Shown one piece after another: positions 8,348-17,190 of a stretch of DNA of 64,000 nucleotides (position 1 is its first letter; the number at the start of each line of letters is the position of its first letter). The stretch is from NCBI RefSeq assembly GCF_000282515.1, contig NZ_AKJD01000063.1, forward strand, positions 62,001 through 126,000, written 5' to 3'. Under the pieces are notes generated by a model. That model was not told where the DNA came from, did not search any database, and saw only the letters and a list, made by a program, of their open reading frames with translations. Source of the stretch: Pseudomonas sp. GM80 (lineage in GTDB: Bacteria > Pseudomonadota > Gammaproteobacteria > Pseudomonadales > Pseudomonadaceae). Position numbers and translations under genes: made by a program.

Positions 8348-9121
8348 TTAGCGGTTGCTGGACATGAATTGTTTGCAGCGCGCCGAAAGCGGGTTTTCGA
8401 ACACCTGCTGAGGCGATCCTTGCTCTTCTATTAGACCTTGATGAAGGAACACCACTTCGCTGGAGACCTGACGGGCGAAGCCCATTTCGTGGGTCACGAG
8501 CAGCATGGTGCGGCCTTCTTCGGCCAATGCGCGGATAACACTAAGTACTTCCTGAACCATTTCCGGGTCAAGCGCCGAGGTGGGTTCGTCGAACAGGATC
8601 ACCTTCGGTTGCATCGCCAGCGTGCGGGCAATCGCCGCGCGTTGCTGCTGACCACCGGACAATTGCGCCGGGTAGGCGTGGCGCTTGTCGGCGATGCCGA
8701 CCTTGGCCAGCAGCGCTTCGGCGACTTCGATCGCCTCGGCCTTGCTCTGGCCGAGCACGCGACGCGGCGCCTCGATGATGTTGTCGAGGATGCTCATGTG
8801 CGGCCACAGATTAAAGTTTTGAAACACAAAACCAATCTCGGAGCGCATGCGATTGATCTGCTTGCCGTCAGCGGCAACCAGTTCGCCATTCTTCGCCGGT
8901 TTCAGCTTGAGTTCTTCACCGGCCACCAGAATCTCGCCCTGGTGCGGGTTCTCCAGCAGGTTAATGCACCGCAGGAACGTGGACTTGCCGGAACCGGAAG
9001 AACCGAGGATCGAGATCACATCGCCGTCGCGGGCGGTCAGCGAGATGCCTTTGAGCACCTCAAGCTTTCCGTAGCGTTTGTGCAAGTTGCGGATTTCAAG
9101 CGCGGGCGTGGCCTCAGCCAT
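8348..9121 (-). CDS. Amino-acid ABC transporter ATPase (HisP-like)
   Basis: A 257-residue ATPase with Walker A GSSGSGKS, Q-loop FVFQNFNLWPH, signature LSGGQQQR, Walker B VILFDEP and switch histidine in VTHEMG. It powers the importer encoded downstream and is the first gene of the operon (ATPase, binding protein, two permeases, methyltransferase). GAGGA lies 7 bases before the ATG. A TATGCT hexamer about 70 bases upstream is a possible -10 element. Confidence 0.94.
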   Translation of the reverse strand: MAEATPALEIRNLHKRYGKLEVLKGISLTARDGDVISILGSSGSGKSTFLRCINLLENPHQGEILVAGEELKLKPAKNGELVAADGKQINRMRSEIGFVFQNFNLWPHMSILDNIIEAPRRVLGQSKAEAIEVAEALLAKVGIADKRHAYPAQLSGGQQQRAAIARTLAMQPKVILFDEPTSALDPEMVQEVLSVIRALAEEGRTMLLVTHEMGFARQVSSEVVFLHQGLIEEQGSPQQVFENPLSARCKQFMSSNR

Positions 9122-9675
9122 GTGCGTTCCTCATATATGTTGCGCTCCAGCTGTTGGATGGCCTTCCTGGCGAGGCGGCCAAGCTAGCATAGCGTTTCAA
9201 TGGCAGCCAACAGCGCTGCGAGCGGTTAACGGGTGGCGTGTGGCAGGTTGTCGCATCGGCACAGCAGACTGTCGCCCCATCAACAACCGAACGGGTGTTT
9301 GATCGTGCAAACCCGCGGGTGTCGCGTAAAAAAAGGCGCGATGTTGCCAGCTTTGGCGGGGTGTTGGAAGCGCTATCCGGCCGAACGTTCCTGATTCGCC
9401 CTTTTATTGTGCATCCCACACTTTTTCAGTGTGTTTCTGGTGCGCTGATTCGTCTTGAAAGTGAGTCGCAGGGTAACGTTCTGGCGAATAGCCATTAATC
9501 TCAATGAGTTGCGATGAATGTCCGGTCGCACGCAAAGCCGCGATCCAGAAGACTTTGAAACATTTTGGCGCATTTATTGCGTGCAGAATCCGGAACGCCC
9601 TGTTGGTTTCTTTTTACGAGAAAGAACACGCCAGACAGGACGGACTGAATCGCTTTCCTCGCAAAGGTAGTTTCG
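9122..9675. other. Divergent spacer between ABC operon and gabP
   Basis: The 554-base region separates two divergent transcription units, so it must hold both promoters. I see no convincing gene. It contains a small hairpin (CACAC/GTGTG with a T-rich loop near 9416-9432) and a sigma-54-like promoter at 9566-9580 facing gabP. Confidence 0.5.
9566..9580 (+). promoter_or_regulatory. Candidate sigma-54 promoter of gabP
   Basis: TGGCGCATTTATTGC has GG and GC at exactly the -24/-12 spacing (10 bases between) and good flanking matches to TGGCAC-N5-TTGC. The predicted start is near 9592, 84 bases before gabP. No clear activator site was found upstream. Confidence 0.45.
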
Positions 9676-11067
9676 ATGAGCAGTACCCCAAGCTCCAATG
9701 GCCTCGAACAGGGGCTCAAACCGCGTCATGTGACCATGTTGTCGATCGCCGGTGTGATCGGCGCCGGTCTGTTCGTTGGCTCCGGCCACGCCATCGCTGC
9801 TGCCGGCCCTGCTGTGCTGCTGGCTTATGCCGCCGCCGGTACGCTGGTGGTGTTGGTGATGCGCATGCTCGGCGAAATGGCTGTTGCCTCGCCGGACACC
9901 GGTTCGTTCTCGACGTACGCCGACCGTGCCATCGGACACTGGGCCGGTTTCACCATCGGCTGGCTGTACTGGTGGTTCTGGGTATTGGTGATTCCACTGG
10001 AAGCCAACGCCGCCGCGACCATCCTCCACGCTTGGTTCCCGGGCGTAGGCATTTGGGCTTTCGCGCTGATCATCACCATGCTGCTGACCGTCACCAACCT
10101 GTTCAGCGTGAAGAACTACGGTGAATTCGAATTCTGGTTTGCCCTGATCAAAGTGCTGGCGATCATTGGCTTCATCGCCCTCGGTCTTGCAGCGATCTTC
10201 GGCTACCTGCCGAACAGCCAGGTCAGCGGTGTGTCGCACCTGTTCGACAGCGGCGGCTTCCTGCCAAACGGCATGGGCGCGGTACTGGGTGCAATCCTGA
10301 CTACCATGTTCTCCTTCATGGGTACCGAAATCGTGACCATCGCGGCCGCGGAATCGAAAAACCCGGGCAAGCAAATCTCCAAGGCCACCAACTCGGTGAT
10401 CTGGCGGATCGGCTTGTTCTACCTTGTATCGATCTTCATCGTTGTAGCGCTGGTGCCTTGGAACGATCCTACGCTGGCCAACCTCGGTTCCTACCAGACC
10501 GTGCTTGAGCGCATGGGCATTCCTAACGCGAAAATGATCGTCGACATCGTCGTTCTGGTCGCAGTGACCAGCTGCCTGAACTCGGCGCTGTACACCTCGT
10601 CGCGCATGCTCTTCTCCCTCGGCAAGCGTGGCGATGCCCCGGCCATGTCGACCCGCACCAACAAAAGCGGTACGCCTTACTGGGCGGTGATGCTGTCCAC
10701 CGGCGCAGCGTTCCTCTGCACTTTCGCCAACTACGTGGCCCCGGCCGCGGTGTTCGAATTCCTGCTGGCCAGCTCCGGTGCTATCGCGCTGCTGGTGTAC
10801 CTGGTAATCGCCTTCTCGCAATTGCGCATGCGCAAACAACGCGTGGCGCGCGGCGAGAAAATCGAATTCAGCATGTGGCTGTTCCCGGGCCTGACCTACG
10901 CGGTGATCATCTTCATCGTCGCGGCCCTGACCATCATGCTGTTCCAGGAAGCGCATCGCGTGGAAATCCTCGCGACTGGTTTGCTGAGTCTGATGGTGGT
11001 GGCTGCCGGTCTGCTGGTGGCACGCCGTCGCAAGCTGGAAAAACGTGGCGCGGTGGTGTTGAACTGA
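9676..11067 (+). CDS. gabP: GABA permease, APC superfamily
   Basis: A 463-residue membrane transporter with about 12 hydrophobic helices. The N-terminal GLKPRHVTMLSIAGVIGAGL matches the first segment of amino-acid/GABA permeases of the AAT family, and the consensus MFSFMGTEIVTIAAAESKNP in the middle is typical. It would import gamma-aminobutyrate and related amino acids with protons. It is monocistronic, followed by a strong terminator, with a possible sigma-54 promoter upstream. Assignment to GABA rather than another amino acid rests on recognition of the Pseudomonas GabP form. Confidence 0.85.
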   Translation: MSSTPSSNGLEQGLKPRHVTMLSIAGVIGAGLFVGSGHAIAAAGPAVLLAYAAAGTLVVLVMRMLGEMAVASPDTGSFSTYADRAIGHWAGFTIGWLYWWFWVLVIPLEANAAATILHAWFPGVGIWAFALIITMLLTVTNLFSVKNYGEFEFWFALIKVLAIIGFIALGLAAIFGYLPNSQVSGVSHLFDSGGFLPNGMGAVLGAILTTMFSFMGTEIVTIAAAESKNPGKQISKATNSVIWRIGLFYLVSIFIVVALVPWNDPTLANLGSYQTVLERMGIPNAKMIVDIVVLVAVTSCLNSALYTSSRMLFSLGKRGDAPAMSTRTNKSGTPYWAVMLSTGAAFLCTFANYVAPAAVFEFLLASSGAIALLVYLVIAFSQLRMRKQRVARGEKIEFSMWLFPGLTYAVIIFIVAALTIMLFQEAHRVEILATGLLSLMVVAAGLLVARRRKLEKRGAVVLN

Positions 11068-11084
11068 TCCGTAACGCGTAATGC

Positions 11085-11122
11085 AAAACGGCCGCTGTCA
11101 GAGATGACTAGCGGCCGTTTTT
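11085..11122. terminator. Bidirectional terminator, gabP and convergent small-protein operon
   Basis: AAAACGGCCGCT pairs with AGCGGCCGTTTT; T-runs appear on both strands. It lies 17 bases past gabP and 15 bases past the stop at 11138 on the other strand. Confidence 0.88.
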
Positions 11123-11137
11123 ATTTGTGAGCGATGT

Positions 11138-11590
11138 TTATTCGCTCTTGTCTTCCTGTGCTTCCACCGACTTGCCATAAGCATCCAGCGCAACCCCGAA
11201 ATCGGTGATGAACTGTGGCTCGCTCAGCCAGGCCTGGGCTTCTTCGATCGTTACGCCTTCGGCCCACATGCGGTAGTCGATCAACATGTCGGCGGCCAGG
11301 TGGGTGGCGGCCATGCCTTCGTTGTCGGCGTTTTCCATGTCCAGCAGCTCTGGATGGTCGACGATGACGAACGCCAGTTCGCGCAGCAGGGTCAGCAGCA
11401 TTTCGTTGCGGCTGATGGCTTCGGCGTCGCGCATTTTGCTGAACATCGCCAGGACGTATTCCGGCACCGGCTCGGCGAGGTGGTCGAGGTCTTCGTCCTG
11501 CTCCAGCGGCTTGCGGCCGACCATACGGATTTGTTTGGCTTTTGCCTTGGCGCGTTTGGCGCGTTTCTGTTGCTTGTTCAGGGATGCCAT
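11138..11590 (-). CDS. Conserved hypothetical protein, tandem paralogue B
   Basis: A 150-residue soluble acidic protein with a strongly basic N-terminus (NKQQKRAKRAKAKAKQ). It is a clear paralogue of the gene just upstream: both share the MAS-NKQQKRA start, a middle MF/FKKM-DAE-IS block, and a YR-W...EEAQAWLSEPQF-like C-terminal block. No domain was recognised. The gap to the first paralogue is 6 bases, so they are cotranscribed, probably with the hydrolase gene upstream. Confidence 0.85.
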   Translation of the reverse strand: MASLNKQQKRAKRAKAKAKQIRMVGRKPLEQDEDLDHLAEPVPEYVLAMFSKMRDAEAISRNEMLLTLLRELAFVIVDHPELLDMENADNEGMAATHLAADMLIDYRMWAEGVTIEEAQAWLSEPQFITDFGVALDAYGKSVEAQEDKSE

Positions 11591-11596
11591 GGGAAC

Positions 11597-12010
11597 TCAG
11601 TTCTTCTGTTGGGTTTGCGCGGCGATCGCGTCGGACGCCGCCACATAGTCGGCCTGGAAGGCCGGTGATTCGATCCATGCCAGCGCGCCGGCCTCGTCGG
11701 TTTCCTGCGACCACTGGCGATACTCGATCAGTGCGGCGAGGATGAAATCCATCGCGCCTTCTTCGCCTTCCTGCTCGTAAACCAGCTCCAGCAGCGGGTC
11801 TTCGAGGAACGCGGTGCACAGGGCCTGCTGGCTGATCTTCTCGGCGTCGATCATTTTCTTGAACAGCTCGGTCAGATCCACCGACTCGAAGTCGATTCGA
11901 TCGTCGTTCGGGTCCAGCTCGACCGGCGCTTCAGCGCGTTTGGTGCGGTTCTGCTTGGCCTTGGCTTTGGCCCGGGTGGCGCGTTTTTGCTGCTTGTTGG
12001 CGGAGGCCAT
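11597..12010 (-). CDS. Conserved hypothetical protein, tandem paralogue A
   Basis: A 137-residue protein with the same architecture as its downstream neighbour: a basic N-terminus (NKQQKRATRAKAKAKQ), then an acidic helical body. The shared blocks suggest one family and a tandem duplication followed by divergence. The basic tail could bind nucleic acid, but this is speculation. It sits 28 bases after the alpha/beta hydrolase gene. Confidence 0.85.
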   Translation of the reverse strand: MASANKQQKRATRAKAKAKQNRTKRAEAPVELDPNDDRIDFESVDLTELFKKMIDAEKISQQALCTAFLEDPLLELVYEQEGEEGAMDFILAALIEYRQWSQETDEAGALAWIESPAFQADYVAASDAIAAQTQQKN

Positions 12011-12038
12011 GATGTGTTCCGTCGTGCGTTGAGAGGGC

Positions 12039-13013
12039 TCAGCTGCGCGGGACTTGCCGCCCGGGTGTGTCGGGGGCCAGTGCGCCGGTTTGCAGCCAGG
12101 TCAGAGCGATGGGCCATAGTGTGGCTTGGTATGCGCTGCGAAAAAAGGCGAAATGTCCGACTTGTTGTTCGCCGATGTCCTGCGGTTCGATGCGCAGGTG
12201 GGTTTTTGCCGCGTTGCTGAAGTAGCCGAGCAGGCGTTCGATGGCCGCAATTGTGCCGTAGGGATCGTCGCTGATGCTGATGGCCAGCGTTTGGGCGCGG
12301 ACATTGGCGAAGGGCAGGGCGCCGCTTTTTTCCATCAATGCGCGACCGCTTGGGCGTCCTTCGAAACGCGCGGCAGGCGTGCTCCAGTCGCGCACGACGC
12401 CCGTTGGCGTGTCTTCCAGCCAGCCGAGGCGTTTGCCAGGGAAGTAGCCACAGAACAGCGTTATCAACGGCATCACGACATGCCATTTGCCGAACATGCG
12501 CCAGCGCTGCTCGGGTGCGTAATCTCGCCAGTAGGCGAACTGTGCGCCGACGGTGACCAACCGTCGGATAGCTCGCCCCGACTCGGCCAAGCCCGCCGCG
12601 CATCCGCCAAAACTGTGCCCGACCACATCAATGGGCTGGCCGGGAAACTCCCGTTGCGCACGCTTGAGCATCGCTTCGAAATCCAGCGCGCCCCAGTCGG
12701 TCCAAGAGGCGTTCAAGCCTTTGATCGAAGCATGTCGCGATTCGCCGATGCCACGGTAGTCGTAGGTCATCACGTCGAAACCATGGGCGAACAGATAAGC
12801 CGCGAAGCGCGAGTAATGACGACAGCGCACAGACGTAGCCGCGTTGATGATGACGACAGGGCGCTCGGCGTCGGGCAGGGAGTGGCACCAAGTGAAACCA
12901 CCCAAAACAAAGCCGTCGGCAGCCGCTTCCTTGAAAGGCTCACCTTGCGTCGCAGCCAAAGTCGGCGACTTTGACTGCGTGTCCTGCATTGCGGGCATGT
13001 CTTGACAGCTCAT
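12039..13013 (-). CDS. Alpha/beta-hydrolase fold protein
   Basis: A 324-residue enzyme with the nucleophile elbow GHSFGG (catalytic Ser) and the oxyanion-side segment VMTYDYRGIGESR; a C-terminal GHFAFFR probably supplies the catalytic His. It resembles serine hydrolases of the YheT/COG4757 type. The substrate is unknown. I start at 13013 (MSCQDMP), with AGG about 10 bases upstream; the in-frame codon at 13043 lacks a ribosome site. It heads a probable three-gene operon with the two paralogous small proteins. Confidence 0.82.
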   Translation of the reverse strand: MSCQDMPAMQDTQSKSPTLAATQGEPFKEAAADGFVLGGFTWCHSLPDAERPVVIINAATSVRCRHYSRFAAYLFAHGFDVMTYDYRGIGESRHASIKGLNASWTDWGALDFEAMLKRAQREFPGQPIDVVGHSFGGCAAGLAESGRAIRRLVTVGAQFAYWRDYAPEQRWRMFGKWHVVMPLITLFCGYFPGKRLGWLEDTPTGVVRDWSTPAARFEGRPSGRALMEKSGALPFANVRAQTLAISISDDPYGTIAAIERLLGYFSNAAKTHLRIEPQDIGEQQVGHFAFFRSAYQATLWPIALTWLQTGALAPDTPGRQVPRS

Positions 13014-13080
13014 GACAATCGACCTGGGCGGGTAAGCTGCCAACGATAGTCTGCGCGCCGGCCAGTAACAATCCGCAGGT

Positions 13081-14139
13081 TTATTCAGTGGATTCAGTAA
13101 GCATGCGTTCCTCGATCAAGGCCTGTTCGCGATTGAGTTCTGCGCGCAACTCCTCTTCACTCGGCAGGATCGTCTTGTAACTGCTGGCGAACAATTGCTC
13201 ATTGCCCTTGAGCATTGAGTAGCGCGCCACCGAATCGTTGCTCTCGGCAGAGAGGATGATCCCGACTGTCGGCTTGTCGCCCTCGCTGCGCATGAGCTCG
13301 TCGTACATGCGCACATACATGTCCATCTGCCCGACATCGCGGGCGCTGAGCTTGCCGCGTTTAAGGTCGATGATCACAAAGCATTTGAGCAGGTAGTTGT
13401 AGAACACCAGATCGATGTACAGATCGACGCCGTCGGTGCTGATGCGTTGCTGGCGAGCTACGAAGGAAAAGCCTTTGCCCAGTTCGAGCAGAAAGCCCTG
13501 CAGGTGGTCGATGAGGGCTTGTTCCAGGCCGCTTTCCCTGACCTTGCCCGCTGACGGCAGACCGAGAAACTCGAGCATCACCGGATCACGAATGAATTCA
13601 CGCGGATTGCACTTCATTGCCTCGATGTTGGTGGTGGCTTCTTCGATCACGTCGGCTTTGTCTCGACTCATGAGGAGCCGCTCGTAGTAGAGCGTCAGGA
13701 TCTGGCGATCGAGGGCGCGGCTTGACCAGTTCAGGTTGGCGCACTCGTCCATGTACCAGTGGCGCGCCTTTTCATTGTTCACACCCAACAGCCGACGGTA
13801 GTGGGTCCAGCTCAATTCGTGACGCAGTGCGTCACGAATTGGAAATGCCTGATAAAAAAGGCGCATGTAACGCAAATTGGAAGCATCAAAGCCCTTCCCG
13901 AACTTCTCTGTCAGATCCTTTGCCAGCAGCGCTAGCAACTGTTTGCCATAGCCCGCACGCTGGGCACCTTGCTGTTCAAACTCGACGATATGCCGGCCGA
14001 TCTGCCAGCAGGTCTGCACTTGGATCGTATCAACCGCTCGCAGCACTTTTTGCCGCGCCTGACGAATCAACTCGCCCAGCTCTCCCGGCAATGAATCGAT
14101 TTTCGGGTCTTGCGTGTCAGCAGGTTTTAGCTGGCTCAT
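13081..14139 (-). CDS. PD-(D/E)XK nuclease-domain protein, YhcG/DUF1016 family
   Basis: A 352-residue protein. The N-terminal half (about 20-170) is the DUF1016 helical region, containing YGKQLLALLAKDLTEKFGKGF. The C-terminal half carries a PD-(D/E)XK core with YIDLVFYN and IIDLKRGKL as the metal-binding/catalytic blocks. Members are putative nucleases linked to mobile DNA and, in some genomes, restriction-like loci. Here it stands alone between a hydrolase operon and small envelope genes, with no modification enzyme or transposase beside it. GGAAG lies 4 bases before the ATG. Confidence 0.88.
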   Translation of the reverse strand: MSQLKPADTQDPKIDSLPGELGELIRQARQKVLRAVDTIQVQTCWQIGRHIVEFEQQGAQRAGYGKQLLALLAKDLTEKFGKGFDASNLRYMRLFYQAFPIRDALRHELSWTHYRRLLGVNNEKARHWYMDECANLNWSSRALDRQILTLYYERLLMSRDKADVIEEATTNIEAMKCNPREFIRDPVMLEFLGLPSAGKVRESGLEQALIDHLQGFLLELGKGFSFVARQQRISTDGVDLYIDLVFYNYLLKCFVIIDLKRGKLSARDVGQMDMYVRMYDELMRSEGDKPTVGIILSAESNDSVARYSMLKGNEQLFASSYKTILPSEEELRAELNREQALIEERMLTESTE

Positions 14140-14397
14140 CGGTCTTCCGCGTCATTGGGAACAGAGGCAAAAGCATGCCAAGAGTTGCCGTTGCGGTATG
14201 TCGGGAGAGGCGACGAAATCCGCAGGAAGAGGCAGTGGGTGTTGCAGGACATTGCCGAGTCAAACGGCTTTAACGGGCAAAGGTCTGTAGTCCATTTCGT
14301 ACACCCGCCAAGTGCCAATCAATCTGAAACCCACTCTCGCCGGCAAAATCTAAAAGGAGTAACGGTTGGGCTCTGCCAGAGCCCGGGAGTCGTCATC

Positions 14398-14847
14398 ATG
14401 AAACGCGTTCTAACGTTCATGCTGCCCGTCGCCGCTGGGATTGCATTGGTGTTTCCGGTGATGTTGCAGGCAGCCAGTCTTGAGCCCATCGACAGTGCCG
14501 GAGTGCAAGCTCAGCAGCAACAACAGAACGGCATCAGCTATTTGGCCGGTGGGGTCGGTGAGGATGAGGCGAAGGCCATTCAACAAGCCACCGGTTACAA
14601 CCTGCACATGACGTTCGCAGTGGGGCCGCAGGATGAGTACACCGCAGATGTCGATGTGACGATTGAACAGTCGCCGGGGCAAACCGTACTGACCCTCAGC
14701 CAGACGGGGCCGCTGCTGTACGTGAAATTGCCGCCCGGCAAGTACACGGTGGTGGCCACTCGTAACGGCGAAACACGGCACGATGTCACAGACGTTGGCA
14801 GCGGCACTGCGCGCAATCTGGTGTTCCACTGGAATGATGCTGGATAG
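14398..14847 (+). CDS. Secreted carboxypeptidase-regulatory-like protein
   Basis: A 149-residue exported protein. A signal peptide (MKRVLTFMLPVAAGIALVFP, cleaved near LQA-AS) precedes a segment with GGVGEDEAKAIQ and a C-terminal beta-rich part ending in LPPGKYTVVATRNGE, which resembles a carboxypeptidase-regulatory/transthyretin-like fold. The function is unknown. I start at 14398 behind GGGAGT; the longer frame from 14155 is untranslated leader. A 7-bp hairpin (GGGCTCT/AGAGCCC) lies just upstream of the ribosome site. Confidence 0.8.
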   Translation: MKRVLTFMLPVAAGIALVFPVMLQAASLEPIDSAGVQAQQQQQNGISYLAGGVGEDEAKAIQQATGYNLHMTFAVGPQDEYTADVDVTIEQSPGQTVLTLSQTGPLLYVKLPPGKYTVVATRNGETRHDVTDVGSGTARNLVFHWNDAG

Positions 14848-14921
14848 CGATGGGTGTTTGTCAGGTTGAGGCGCCGGTACAATCCCGCGCCTCTTGTTTT
14901 GTGATGTAAGGAAGCGCCGGT

Positions 14922-15212
14922 TTGAAAGGGATTTTGCGTGTTGGCTGTGTAGCAGGCCTGGTGTTGCAGTTGGTGGGCTGCGGAACGTTCATCGGCCGTT
15001 TGAATGACGGTTTGTCCGATGCTCAGTATTACCGAGGGGTTGATGGCAACCTCCACCTGCTGGGTGTGCGCGGAGGCGGCAGCAGTGGCATGCCGGCGGC
15101 CGTGATCTGTTACATGATGATTGTCTGTCCGATCATCACCGTTGTATCCCTGCCAATAGACGCCGCGCTGGACACGGTTCTGCTGCCTGTCGATTACATC
15201 AATACACTTTAG
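14922..15212 (+). CDS. YceK/YidQ-family lipoprotein
   Basis: A 96-residue lipoprotein starting at TTG (14922) with TAAGGA upstream. The lipobox LVGC lies at residues 17-20, followed by GTFIGRLND. The C-terminal half has SLPIDAALDTVLLPVDY, the family hallmark. It is probably anchored in the outer membrane; the function is unknown. Its TAG stop overlaps the TAA stop of the convergent gene at 15209. Confidence 0.82.
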   Translation: MKGILRVGCVAGLVLQLVGCGTFIGRLNDGLSDAQYYRGVDGNLHLLGVRGGGSSGMPAAVICYMMIVCPIITVVSLPIDAALDTVLLPVDYINTL

Positions 15213-15562
15213 GTTTTCTTTGTGCGGCGTTTGCTTTTCGGTGTGTGCACGGGCTCTTGCACTTTGCGGTAGACCCACAAGCAGAACACAGAAAACGCCA
15301 GCAGAAACACCGTGCCGATGCTTTGCGACACAAACTCAACCCAGAATCGCCGCGGTTGCAGGGCCAGGGTGTAGGTGCTGCGCGGGCCGCGATTGTTGGT
15401 GGTGATGGAGCCTGTGAGCCAGCTGTCGACCAGCATCCAGATTGATGCACCGATGCCGAAAACAATCAGCAGGGCAGCGAGGATCGTCAGCCAGTAAGTC
15501 GTGCGGCTCGGGCGATACGGCGGCGGATGGGGCAGGGGCACGCGGGTTCGTTTCTGGTTCAT
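15209..15562 (-). CDS. Small membrane protein with two predicted helices
   Basis: A 117-residue protein with hydrophobic segments near 23-45 and 80-97 separated by a polar stretch (TGSITTNNRGPRSTY), and a basic tail (KSKRRTKKT). This suggests an inner-membrane protein with a periplasmic loop. No family was recognised. It is convergent with the lipoprotein gene, with overlapping stop codons. Confidence 0.7.
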   Translation of the reverse strand: MNQKRTRVPLPHPPPYRPSRTTYWLTILAALLIVFGIGASIWMLVDSWLTGSITTNNRGPRSTYTLALQPRRFWVEFVSQSIGTVFLLAFSVFCLWVYRKVQEPVHTPKSKRRTKKT

Positions 15563-15634
15563 CAGCTTGATGACCCTCTTCCGTAAGGGGCGGGCAAAGT
15601 AGCGCGGATTCAGTGTTTATCAAATCGCAGGCAT

Positions 15635-15669
15635 AAAAAAACCCTGAATCTTGCGATTCAGGGTTTTCG
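15635..15669 (-). terminator. Terminator of tRNA-Phe
   Basis: ACCCTGAATC/GATTCAGGGT with a 4-base loop, flanked by A-run and T-run. On the minus strand it ends in seven T residues, a few bases past the tRNA. Confidence 0.87.
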
Positions 15670-15674
15670 GTATT

Positions 15675-15750
15675 TGGTGCCCAGAGACGGAATCGAACCG
15701 CCGACACGGGGATTTTCAATCCCCTGCTCTACCGACTGAGCTATCTGGGC
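15675..15750 (-). tRNA. tRNA-Phe(GAA)
   Basis: A 76-base cloverleaf with encoded CCA. The acceptor stem GCCCAGA pairs with TCTGGGC, the T arm has GGTTCGATTCC, and the anticodon loop TTGAAAA gives anticodon GAA. It sits just past the yggX gene on the same strand. Confidence 0.97.
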
Positions 15751-15853
15751 AACGGGGCGCATTAAAAGGGTTTTTCGGATTTACGTCAACGACTTTTTTA
15801 AAATTTCTTAAATTAATTCCGTCGCTTACGATCCGACCCCCGATTTCCGGGGT

Positions 15854-16126
15854 TTACTCTGCAGGTGGAACGTAGCCTTCGGCTTGAGCGTATTCCTCGC
15901 CGGAGAAGTACTTGTCCATTTCGCCCTGAAGATATTTGCGGTCTTCGGCGTTCATCATGTTCAAACGCTTTTCGTTGATCAGCAGGGTCTGGTGTTTCTG
16001 CCAGTCGGCCCAGGCCTTGGCCGAGACGTGGTCAAAAATATCCTGACCTTTGGCGCCCGGGAAAGGGGCGCGTTCCAGGGCGGGCAGTTGTTCTTTGTAT
16101 TTACGGCACATTACGGTGCGGGTCAT
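15854..16126 (-). CDS. yggX: Fe(II)-trafficking / oxidative damage protection protein
   Basis: A 90-residue protein of the YggX family, with [20 protein letters not shown] at the N-terminus (conserved Cys7) and [22 protein letters not shown] in the middle. It protects iron-sulfur proteins and is linked to iron handling in the cytoplasm. The start overlaps the mutY stop (ATGA), fitting joint expression with another oxidative-damage function. Confidence 0.96.
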   Translation of the reverse strand: MTRTVMCRKYKEQLPALERAPFPGAKGQDIFDHVSAKAWADWQKHQTLLINEKRLNMMNAEDRKYLQGEMDKYFSGEEYAQAEGYVPPAE

Positions 16127-17190
16127 GGCGACTCTCCTGCATTCAAGACGGCGGCCGCGCGTTCGAGCAAGGTTTTGACCGGGGCGGCGAGGCCCAGGCG
16201 CGGCGGGGTGGCGAGGTTATACCAGAGCCAGTCGGCCTCGGCCACGTGATGGGCGGCCTCCTGCACCTGGACCAGCCAGGGTTCGATGGACAGCTGGAAA
16301 TGGCTGAATGTATGGACAAGGCTCGGCAGTGCCTGCTGCTCGCCCATGGTCAGCGCGTGCTGATCGGCGAGGTGCTGCAGGTCGTCGAGGTCGTCGAGTT
16401 CCGGCAGGCTCCACAAACCGCCCCACAAACCGCTCGAGGGGCGACGGTAAAGCAGAATCGCGCCGTCGCCGTTGGCAAGCATCGGCATCAGCGTGCGCTT
16501 CTGCGGGATGGCTTTACGCGGCTTGGGGATCGGGTAGCGGGTTTCGAGGCCGAGCATGTGCGCTTCGCAACCGCGCTCCAGCGGACACAGCAGGCAACTC
16601 GGCTTGCTGCGCGTGCAGAGTGTGGCGCCGAGATCCATCATCGCCTGGGTGTAGGCGTTGACCCGATCGTGTGGCGTAAAGCGCTCAGCGTTGGCCCAGA
16701 GCTGTTTGGCGACCTTCGGCTCGCCGGGGTAGCCCTCTTGCGCAGTAAAGCGCGCCAGCACGCGTTTGACGTTGCCGTCGAGGATCGGCGCGCGCAGACC
16801 CATGCTGATGCTCGCGATCGCGCCGGCAGTGGACAGGCCGATGCCCGGCAGATCGGTAAGCTTTTCAACGTCACGCGGAAACTCGCCGCCGTACTGGCTG
16901 ACGACGATCTTCGCGGTCTTCTGCAAATTGCGCGCGCGGGTGTAGTAACCCAGCCCCGTCCACAGGTGCAGCACTTCGTCTTCTGGCGCTGCGGCCAGCG
17001 CTTCGACCGTCGGCAGCGCGGCCATGAAGCGGTCGAAATAATTCAGCACGGTGCTGACCTGGGTCTGCTGCAGCATGATCTCCGACACCCACACCCGATA
17101 CGGATTGATGTCTTGCTGCCAAGGCAAATCGTGGCGGCCGTGGCGGTCGAACCACTCCAGCACCGCCGTGGAAAACTGCTCCGCTCTCAT
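16123..17190 (-). CDS. mutY: A/G-specific adenine glycosylase
   Basis: A 355-residue base-excision repair enzyme that removes adenine mispaired with 8-oxoguanine. It shows the N-terminal [10 protein letters not shown] segment with the catalytic Glu, the helix-hairpin-helix [24 protein letters not shown] with the catalytic Asp, and the [4Fe-4S] ligands spaced Cys-X6-Cys-X2-Cys-X5-Cys ([17 protein letters not shown]). The C-terminal NUDIX-like domain follows. It overlaps asmA upstream and yggX downstream by four bases each. Confidence 0.97.
   Translation of the reverse strand: MRAEQFSTAVLEWFDRHGRHDLPWQQDINPYRVWVSEIMLQQTQVSTVLNYFDRFMAALPTVEALAAAPEDEVLHLWTGLGYYTRARNLQKTAKIVVSQYGGEFPRDVEKLTDLPGIGLSTAGAIASISMGLRAPILDGNVKRVLARFTAQEGYPGEPKVAKQLWANAERFTPHDRVNAYTQAMMDLGATLCTRSKPSCLLCPLERGCEAHMLGLETRYPIPKPRKAIPQKRTLMPMLANGDGAILLYRRPSSGLWGGLWSLPELDDLDDLQHLADQHALTMGEQQALPSLVHTFSHFQLSIEPWLVQVQEAAHHVAEADWLWYNLATPPRLGLAAPVKTLLERAAAVLNAGESP

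Noticed and set aside
9415..9435. Small hairpin CACAC/GTGTG as terminator
   Set aside because: Five-bp stem in a divergent promoter region; no transcript to terminate.
14155..14397. Upstream extension of the secreted protein at 14398
   Set aside because: The extension is non-family sequence preceding a signal peptide with a good ribosome site.
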